From: Caryophanales bacterium
GTDB taxonomy: Bacteria; Bacillota_I; Bacilli_A; RFN20; CAG-826
NCBI GenBank assembly: GCA_022781015.1
Contig: JALEUF010000135.1
Span: 1 to 9,619, forward strand
Length of the DNA: 9,619 nt
Direction: 5' to 3'
Under the pieces are notes generated by a model. It ran no database searches. It was given only the letters and a program-made list of their open reading frames with translations, and had not been told where the DNA came from. The translations under genes were made by a program, and so were the position numbers. How positions within the stretch are numbered: position 1 is the stretch's first letter; each line of letters begins with the position of its first letter. This document shows positions 4,947 through 9,619 of this stretch, one piece after another.

Positions 4947-7236
4947 ACTTAATTTCTTTAGTCCCGAACTCTCCTTCTAATATGAGTTTGGCCTCTTCTT
5001 CTTTCTTAACTAGAGTAGAGGCAACATAAATAGAAGTAGATCCGGATTCTAGATTAACCATAGAAGGACCTAATAACCTAATAGGTCCTTTTGTTTTTAT
5101 GTTTATCGAGGAGAAATCATAAGGCAAAATATGGCCATCTTGGTCAACTTTTTTAATATATATCACTCCAGTATCGTAACTAGATTCATTCCTTAATATA
5201 TATTTATTCGACCTGAAACTATATTCATAATGGTCAAAGCAAGAGAAACAAGTTGCATCGACTTCCTTGTTATCTTTATATCCTTTGATAATGAATTTCC
5301 TGTTTTTATCGCCCCATCCCCCGATATATTTGGTAAATAAATCCGATAAATCAGGGAAGGCAAGGTGATATTTGGCGATTATTAATCCAACCTTGATCTT
5401 AGTTTTGAAGGAAAGATTGTTGAACCCGTCAAAACAGGCTTCGTTTAAGGCATCTTTTATCCATTTGGATTCTTTTTTATTAAATCTATCATCATTGAAT
5501 CTAGTCCCGATTAAGTCATCGATGATAATTGGAGGATGCTTCAAATTTGGATAATTTTTGCTATCTGGATAGAAATTAGATATAAATTCATCCCCGATAG
5601 ACAAAGAAATATAATCGCAGTTAGTAAGTACTAATATCCTATTTAATCTAGCTTCATCTAAATCACCTGCATTAAACATTCCTAATGGATGAAGGATTAT
5701 TTCATCATCTTGTTGGCTAGAATAGACATAACTTACATCTTTTTCGTTCCTAAAAATAGAAGCCACTCCATGATGACATATATTGTCTCCTGAGCCAAAA
5801 TCTCTTTTCGTGTTGTAATCAAAGGCACACCAACATATCGAGCCAAGTGAATCCTTATGTTTATAAGTATCGTCTAATATACGTAGATGCCTTAATACCC
5901 CTTCTTTAATCCTATAGATGGAATCAAAACTCTTGACAGGGAAAGTATGTCCAGAATGTTCGGTTACGATTGAAGGTTTATTCTGGCTATAAGTAGAAGG
6001 CTCATCTAGCCCATGATTAATGCTATTACAAGAGAAATCATTATAGGCATATATATCTTCCTTTAGGCTTGAACCCTTGAAATTCCTTACACCTAAAGAA
6101 CATCTATAGGGATCTAGTTCCTTTTGGATTTTGTTTATCTTTCCATATAGTTCATCATCATCCCTAGATTCATCTATCCTTAATCCATAGGAGATTAAGC
6201 AGGGGTGATTTCTTTCTTTCTTAATCATCCTAGAGGCAAAATCGATGCAGTTAGATTTCCATTTTTCATTTCCTATATGTTGCCAACCTGGTATTTCATC
6301 AACTAGAAGAAGCCCAATTTCGTCACATCTAGAAAGGAAGTGCTCACTTTCTGGATAATGGCTAGTCCTAACCAAATTGCAACCTAATTTATATTTAATG
6401 AAATCGGCATCTTCTTCTTGAAGTGATTTTGAAGCAGCCCCTCCAATATAAGGATATGTCTGGTGCCTATTCATTCCTATTAGCTTTATCTTCTTCTTGT
6501 TTAGATAGAAGCCATCTAGCTTAAATTCAATATCCCTAAAGCCAATCCTAGAAGAATATATTTCTCCTTCATAAATAATATTGAAAGTATATAAGAAAGG
6601 ATTTTCTAATGAATATGGGGTGATATTTTCTATAGTCAAGGAAGTTTCTTTGAATTCTTTTATTAACTTGTCATCCTTTTTAAGCTGGAACAAAGGTTTA
6701 TTAATTGTCTCTCCAACATAATCGATATGGATATCTAATTTTCCAGACATGGAAGCATTTACATAAAAAGACGAAATATATCTATCTGGATAAGAATATA
6801 GATACATCTCACGGTAAATGCCTGCAAAGCAAAGATAATCAGTTAGATGCCCAAAAGGAGGGATGTCCTTATCTTCATCTGAAATAACTACCAATGTTAA
6901 GACATTGTCTTTTTTCTTTATAAGGCTAGTCAGATTAAATTCAATTGGAAGATAACCACTAATTTGTTCCCCTACATATTTTGAATTTATATAACACCTT
7001 ACTTTAAGCATTGCCCCTTCTAGATGAAGTATCTTTATTGGAAGAGAAGGATATTCATCATCGAAGATAATCTGGTATGTATAAGTTCCTTTATAATATT
7101 CATCGTTAAAATAATGATAAGAAGGGGATAATCTAGCCTGGTGAGGCAAATCAACCTTGATACCTTTAAAAGGATTAATGTCAGTTTTGTCAAACCCTTC
7201 TTTAAAAGAAAGGGAATAATTTAGATTTTGTTTCAT
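4933..7236 (-). CDS. Glycoside hydrolase family 2 (beta-galactosidase/beta-glucuronidase-like)
   Basis: A 767-residue enzyme with no signal peptide, so it is presumably cytoplasmic and acts on what the adjacent transporter imports. The order is sugar-binding jelly roll (about 1-150), Ig-like domain (about 150-240), a catalytic TIM barrel starting near 245 (GMNRHQ at 254-259, TSHYPES at 291-297, DEIPGW at 313-318), then beta-rich C-terminal domains. The expected acid/base is E356 in RIDES (353-357) and the nucleophile is E426 in VTEHSGH (424-430). CWCAFDYNTKRDFGSGD (about 468-484) is typical of a GH2 subgroup. The residue before the acid/base is Asp355, where the clan almost always has Asn. 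The frame is open upstream to ATG 7368, but homology begins at about 7236 and the longer form would overlap glf. No RBS is well placed (AAGGA is 14 bases away). Substrate preference is unresolved. Confidence 0.85.
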   Translation of the reverse strand: MKQNLNYSLSFKEGFDKTDINPFKGIKVDLPHQARLSPSYHYFNDEYYKGTYTYQIIFDDEYPSLPIKILHLEGAMLKVRCYINSKYVGEQISGYLPIEFNLTSLIKKKDNVLTLVVISDEDKDIPPFGHLTDYLCFAGIYREMYLYSYPDRYISSFYVNASMSGKLDIHIDYVGETINKPLFQLKKDDKLIKEFKETSLTIENITPYSLENPFLYTFNIIYEGEIYSSRIGFRDIEFKLDGFYLNKKKIKLIGMNRHQTYPYIGGAASKSLQEEDADFIKYKLGCNLVRTSHYPESEHFLSRCDEIGLLLVDEIPGWQHIGNEKWKSNCIDFASRMIKKERNHPCLISYGLRIDESRDDDELYGKINKIQKELDPYRCSLGVRNFKGSSLKEDIYAYNDFSCNSINHGLDEPSTYSQNKPSIVTEHSGHTFPVKSFDSIYRIKEGVLRHLRILDDTYKHKDSLGSICWCAFDYNTKRDFGSGDNICHHGVASIFRNEKDVSYVYSSQQDDEIILHPLGMFNAGDLDEARLNRILVLTNCDYISLSIGDEFISNFYPDSKNYPNLKHPPIIIDDLIGTRFNDDRFNKKESKWIKDALNEACFDGFNNLSFKTKIKVGLIIAKYHLAFPDLSDLFTKYIGGWGDKNRKFIIKGYKDNKEVDATCFSCFDHYEYSFRSNKYILRNESSYDTGVIYIKKVDQDGHILPYDFSSINIKTKGPIRLLGPSMVNLESGSTSIYVASTLVKKEEEAKLILEGEFGTKEIKFIVR
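5064..5098 (+). terminator. Intrinsic terminator on + strand, inside the glycosidase coding sequence
   Basis: AAGGACCTA (5064-5072) and TAGGTCCTT (5082-5090) form a perfect 9-bp stem with a 9-base loop. The T-rich tract TTTTGTTTTT runs from 5089 to 5098. It lies 118-152 bp after the transporter stop, antisense to the glycosidase codons for KGPIRLLGP. On the - strand the hairpin has no following T-run, so it should stop only + strand transcription. Confidence 0.6.
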
Positions 7237-7244
7237 ATGGACAA

Positions 7245-7273
7245 ATTTTATCCTTATGACTTGCTTAATGCAA
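7245..7273 (-). promoter_or_regulatory. Promoter of the glycosidase gene, giving a near-leaderless mRNA
   Basis: On the - strand, TTGCAT (7273-7268) and TAAAAT (7250-7245) are separated by 17 bp. The -10 box ends 8 bases before the ATG at 7236, so transcription would start about 2 bases before the start codon. Confidence 0.5.
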
Positions 7274-7279
7274 AAATTA

Positions 7280-7309
7280 ATGACTTTATCTAAATAAAGT
7301 AGACATAAT
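7280..7309 (+). promoter_or_regulatory. Promoter of glf, giving a near-leaderless mRNA
   Basis: ATGACT (7280-7285) and CATAAT (7304-7309) are separated by 18 bp. The -10 box ends 7 bases before the ATG at 7317, so transcription would start at or next to the start codon. No Shine-Dalgarno sequence precedes this ATG. Confidence 0.4.
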
Positions 7310-7316
7310 AATACAT

Positions 7317-8435
7317 ATGAAAAAGCAATTTGATTATTTAATCGTCGGGGCAGGATTGTCCGGGGCATCTCTAGCTAGGGAATTACTAGACGCAGGAAAG
7401 AAAGTTTTGGTAATAGAAAAAAGGAACCATATAGGTGGGAATATCTTTACATCCAATATCTATAATATCCCAGTCCATGTCTATGGTCCCCATATTTTCC
7501 ATACCGATAAAAAGGAAATATTCGATTATTTCAATAAATATGCAGAGACTTATCCTTTTATCAATTCCCCTTTGGCATTCTTTAAAGGTAACTATTACCA
7601 TATGCCTTTTAATATGAATACATTTAATGAACTTTGGGGTGTGAAAGACATAGAAGAGGCTAAAGAAATAATAGAAAAAGAAACTGCTCCTTATAAAAAT
7701 AAGCCAATAAATAACCTCGAAGAACAGGCTTTATCCTTAGTAGGTCCAACTATATACAAGACATTGATTAAAGGCTATACAGAGAAGCAATGGGGGAGAA
7801 GCTGCAACGAGCTCCCTTCATCAATTATTAAGAGACTGCCTTTAAGGTTTGAATACAATAACAATTACTTCAATGATCCATATCAAGCGATGCCTAAAGG
7901 AGGGTTTACCCCATTTATCGAGAATTTATTAAGCGGAGCAACAATCCTATTAGAAAAGGATTATCTAGAAGACAAAGAAAAATATGATAATCTAGCCGAT
8001 ACGATTATATATACAGGTAGGCTAGATGAATATTTTGGATTTAGCAAAGGAAGGCTTGAATATAGGTCCCTTAGATTTGAAGTAGAGATATTAAAAGAAA
8101 AGTCTTACCAAGGCAATGCGGTTGTAAATTATACCGATAACGAGCCTAGATATACTAGGATATGCGAACATAAATATTTTGATCCAACATTAATTGACAT
8201 AGACCAAACTATAATTACTAAAGAATACCCTGCCCAATTTAGCGAAGGGATGATTCCTTATTATACGATTAATGATGAAAGGAATACCAAATTAGCAGCT
8301 GCTTATCTAGCAGAAGCATCCAAATTGAAGAATGTATATTTCCTAGGTAGATTAGCAACTTATAGATATCTAGATATGGATGATTCTATATTTGAATCTC
8401 TTTCATTAGCCAAACATTTATTAAAAAGGGAATAG
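7317..8435 (+). CDS. glf: UDP-galactopyranose mutase
   Basis: A 372-residue flavoenzyme that interconverts UDP-galactopyranose and UDP-galactofuranose in the cytoplasm, supplying galactofuranose for surface glycans. The FAD-binding Rossmann motif GAGLSG is at 11-16, with E34 and HIGGN (38-42) following as usual for the family. YGPHIFHT (56-63), YTEKQWGR (154-161), PLRF (175-178), and the C-terminal flavin segment GRLATYRYLDMDD (344-356) are all conserved. Length and motifs match bacterial Glf proteins, so the enzyme looks intact. The start at 7317 puts the Rossmann strand at the expected distance; there is no Shine-Dalgarno sequence and the promoter -10 abuts the ATG. The gene downstream starts 3 bp after the stop and is probably co-transcribed. 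No galactofuranosyltransferase is seen in the window. Confidence 0.95.
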   Translation: MKKQFDYLIVGAGLSGASLARELLDAGKKVLVIEKRNHIGGNIFTSNIYNIPVHVYGPHIFHTDKKEIFDYFNKYAETYPFINSPLAFFKGNYYHMPFNMNTFNELWGVKDIEEAKEIIEKETAPYKNKPINNLEEQALSLVGPTIYKTLIKGYTEKQWGRSCNELPSSIIKRLPLRFEYNNNYFNDPYQAMPKGGFTPFIENLLSGATILLEKDYLEDKEKYDNLADTIIYTGRLDEYFGFSKGRLEYRSLRFEVEILKEKSYQGNAVVNYTDNEPRYTRICEHKYFDPTLIDIDQTIITKEYPAQFSEGMIPYYTINDERNTKLAAAYLAEASKLKNVYFLGRLATYRYLDMDDSIFESLSLAKHLLKRE

Positions 8436-8438
8436 ATT

Positions 8439-9050
8439 ATGAACAAAGAAGAATTAAGAAAGATAAAGCAAACTTATAAACTAGAGCTAGCCGAATTAAA
8501 GAAATCCAAAAGGAATGTCATAAGTGAAGTAACTTCATCTTTACTTGAAGAAGATAATAGGGCCCATATAAAAGTAGAGTTAAGAAATGAAGATATCTAT
8601 GAGCCGTATTCAGGAAAAAGAAAGATAAATAGGGCTTTATTTGACCATGTTAAAGATGAAATAGGTTATATTAAGCCTAGCGTTCCTGTCACGATTGATT
8701 TTATTATCAATGAAGAAAGTGAGCCTGAAATTGAAAACATCTCATCTTTATTTTCCAAAATGGCTAATTTTGAATTTACAAAGTCCTCTGTTGGATTAAA
8801 AAGAAATAAGATTGTCGTAGGCTTATGTATGTTACTAGGGATAATCCTATTGATCGCCTATGAATTATTTATGTTTTTTACTAAAGGTAATTTCTTTGGG
8901 GAAATAATTTCCATTGCCTGCTGGGTATTTATTTGGGAGGCGGTGGATGCTTATGTATTTACTAGGTTTGGAATCCAAAAGGAAGGTCTAATAAACTGCC
9001 GGATTGCATCTAGTAAGATTGAATTCCATATTAAGGATAAAAAGAAATAA
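8439..9050 (+). CDS. Two-transmembrane protein of unknown function, in operon with glf
   Basis: A 203-residue protein that I do not assign to a named family. It has a charged N-terminal region of about 25 residues rich in Lys/Glu, a central soluble domain (about 40-120) containing IKVELRNEDIYEPYS and a strand-rich VPVTIDFII segment, two membrane helices at about 124-147 and 152-175 with a short lysine/glycine turn, and a short C-terminal tail ending IEFHIKDKKK. The second helix contains the unusual WVFIWEAVDAY stretch, placing acidic residues E167 and D170 in the membrane next to R176. Both termini probably face the cytoplasm. The ATG is 3 bp after the glf stop, with AAAAGGG (8424-8430) 8 bases upstream inside glf, so it is likely translated with glf. 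A link to galactofuranose metabolism is suggested only by this arrangement. Confidence 0.8.
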   Translation: MNKEELRKIKQTYKLELAELKKSKRNVISEVTSSLLEEDNRAHIKVELRNEDIYEPYSGKRKINRALFDHVKDEIGYIKPSVPVTIDFIINEESEPEIENISSLFSKMANFEFTKSSVGLKRNKIVVGLCMLLGIILLIAYELFMFFTKGNFFGEIISIACWVFIWEAVDAYVFTRFGIQKEGLINCRIASSKIEFHIKDKKK

Positions 9051-9077
9051 AAAAGGTAGCGGGAATGCTACTTTTTT
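9050..9077. terminator. Bidirectional terminator between the glf operon and tdk
   Basis: GGTAGC (9055-9060) pairs with GCTACT (9067-9072) around GGGAAT. The stem is continued by A/T pairs (A-run 9050-9054, T-run 9073-9077), giving 11 bp in all. It has a T-run on each strand, so it can end transcription from both sides. The tdk stop codon (9068-9070) lies inside the stem, and the stop of the two-TM gene touches its left edge. Confidence 0.8.
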
Positions 9078-9619
9078 ACTATATGGCAATGTCTACATCT
9101 AGGTTCGTAGGTTTGCTTTTCTCCAACTAGTACAGTTGGATCATTAATCGAAGCAGGAACCCCGTTTATTATCCTTTGGGTCATCGTGGCAGGGGCTCCG
9201 CAAACTACACATATTGCAGTTAGCTTTGTTACAAATTCAGCCTTGGCAAGTAAAGTGGCTACAATGGGGAATGGCTCTCCTCTAAAATCCGTATCAAGCC
9301 CCCCGACAATTACCCTGACACCTGAATTAGCCATCCTGTCGACTTTTTCTATTATTCCATTATCGAAGAATTGGACTTCATCAATAACAACGGCATCGAC
9401 ATCATTGCTAGTTAAATCTGGGATATCAACTGAAGAAGCTACAACTGTAGCATCTGCTTTATTATGAAGATGGGATTCTACTTTCCCATATGTATATCTA
9501 TTATCGATTGCAGGCTTATATACTTTTATCTTCTTTTTCGCATATTCTAGCCTTCTAATACGTCTAATGAGTTCTTCGCTTTTCCCAGCAAACATTGGTC
9601 CAGTTACGACTTCAATCCA
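9068..9619 (-). CDS. tdk: Thymidine kinase, type II (TK1-like), N-terminus outside window
   Basis: Thymidine kinase phosphorylates thymidine to dTMP with ATP in the salvage pathway. The frame is open to the right edge, and eight codons before the first visible ATG read WIEVVTGP, completing the P-loop GPMFAGKS. The true start is therefore beyond 9619 and 183 residues are visible. Other family marks are the Walker B/catalytic segment VVIDEVQFFD, GGLDTDFRGEPF (substrate-site region), and the zinc cysteines CVVC and CRHC in the C-terminal lasso domain. These are all intact, so the enzyme should be active. The sequence ends in IVKK with its stop inside the shared terminator stem. A small part, probably about ten residues, is missing at the N-terminus. 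No regulatory region is visible because it lies outside the window. Confidence 0.95.
   Translation of the reverse strand, partial: WIEVVTGPMFAGKSEELIRRIRRLEYAKKKIKVYKPAIDNRYTYGKVESHLHNKADATVVASSVDIPDLTSNDVDAVVIDEVQFFDNGIIEKVDRMANSGVRVIVGGLDTDFRGEPFPIVATLLAKAEFVTKLTAICVVCGAPATMTQRIINGVPASINDPTVLVGEKQTYEPRCRHCHIVKK

Noticed and set aside
7237..7368. 44-residue N-terminal extension of the glycosidase
   Set aside because: It would overlap the 5' end of glf, and the added residues are not GH2-like. The recognisable domain starts just after ATG 7236.
9186..9467. 93-codon open frame on + opposite tdk
   Set aside because: It is antisense to a clearly conserved thymidine kinase, has no RBS, and its Ser/Thr/Ala-rich product is typical of a shadow frame.

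Overview
The window looks like chromosomal sequence from a low-GC Bacillota (Bacilli/Erysipelotrichia-like, plausibly gut-associated). By eye the GC content is about one third. Arginine is mostly AGA/AGG, Shine-Dalgarno sequences of the GGAGG type occur, and intrinsic terminators (hairpin plus T-run) are common. The standard stop code applies: the ATPase gene ends in TGA where its partner gene begins, and conserved tryptophans are encoded by TGG, so this is not a UGA=Trp mollicute.

Layout. (1) 2-373: C-terminal end of a DUF2804 protein, followed by a terminator. (2) 465-2447: a self-contained two-gene cassette with its own promoter, an imperfect 27-bp dyad over the -35 box, an AAA_15/OLD-like ATPase (536-1795), an overlapping RloB-like TOPRIM-type protein (1788-2411), and a terminator. 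This is the architecture of RloAB/AbiL-type anti-phage modules and is the best candidate for an incompletely described system. (3) 2512-3024: a DIP1984-like helical protein. It is followed by about 190 bp of unexplained sequence ending in a strong terminator at 3216-3247, either a long 3' UTR or a small RNA. (4) 3312-7236: a sugar unit made of a GPH-family sugar:cation symporter on + and a cytoplasmic family-2 glycosidase on -. The two genes converge and overlap by 14 bp. The likely + strand terminator for the transporter lies inside the glycosidase coding sequence. (5) 7317-9050: UDP-galactopyranose mutase (glf) and a two-TM protein of unknown function, 3 bp apart and probably co-transcribed. 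The start of glf is divergent from the glycosidase, and both divergent genes appear to have promoters placed so that their mRNAs would be leaderless or nearly so. (6) 9068-9619: thymidine kinase (tdk) on -, cut by the window edge and converging on a bidirectional terminator.

How it fits together. The transporter and glycosidase suggest uptake of a galactoside-like or glucuronide-like compound and its hydrolysis in the cytoplasm. The adjacent glf, which makes UDP-galactofuranose, hints that galactose or galactofuranose may link these genes, but that is inference. The ATPase/RloB pair is an apparently independent accessory insertion.
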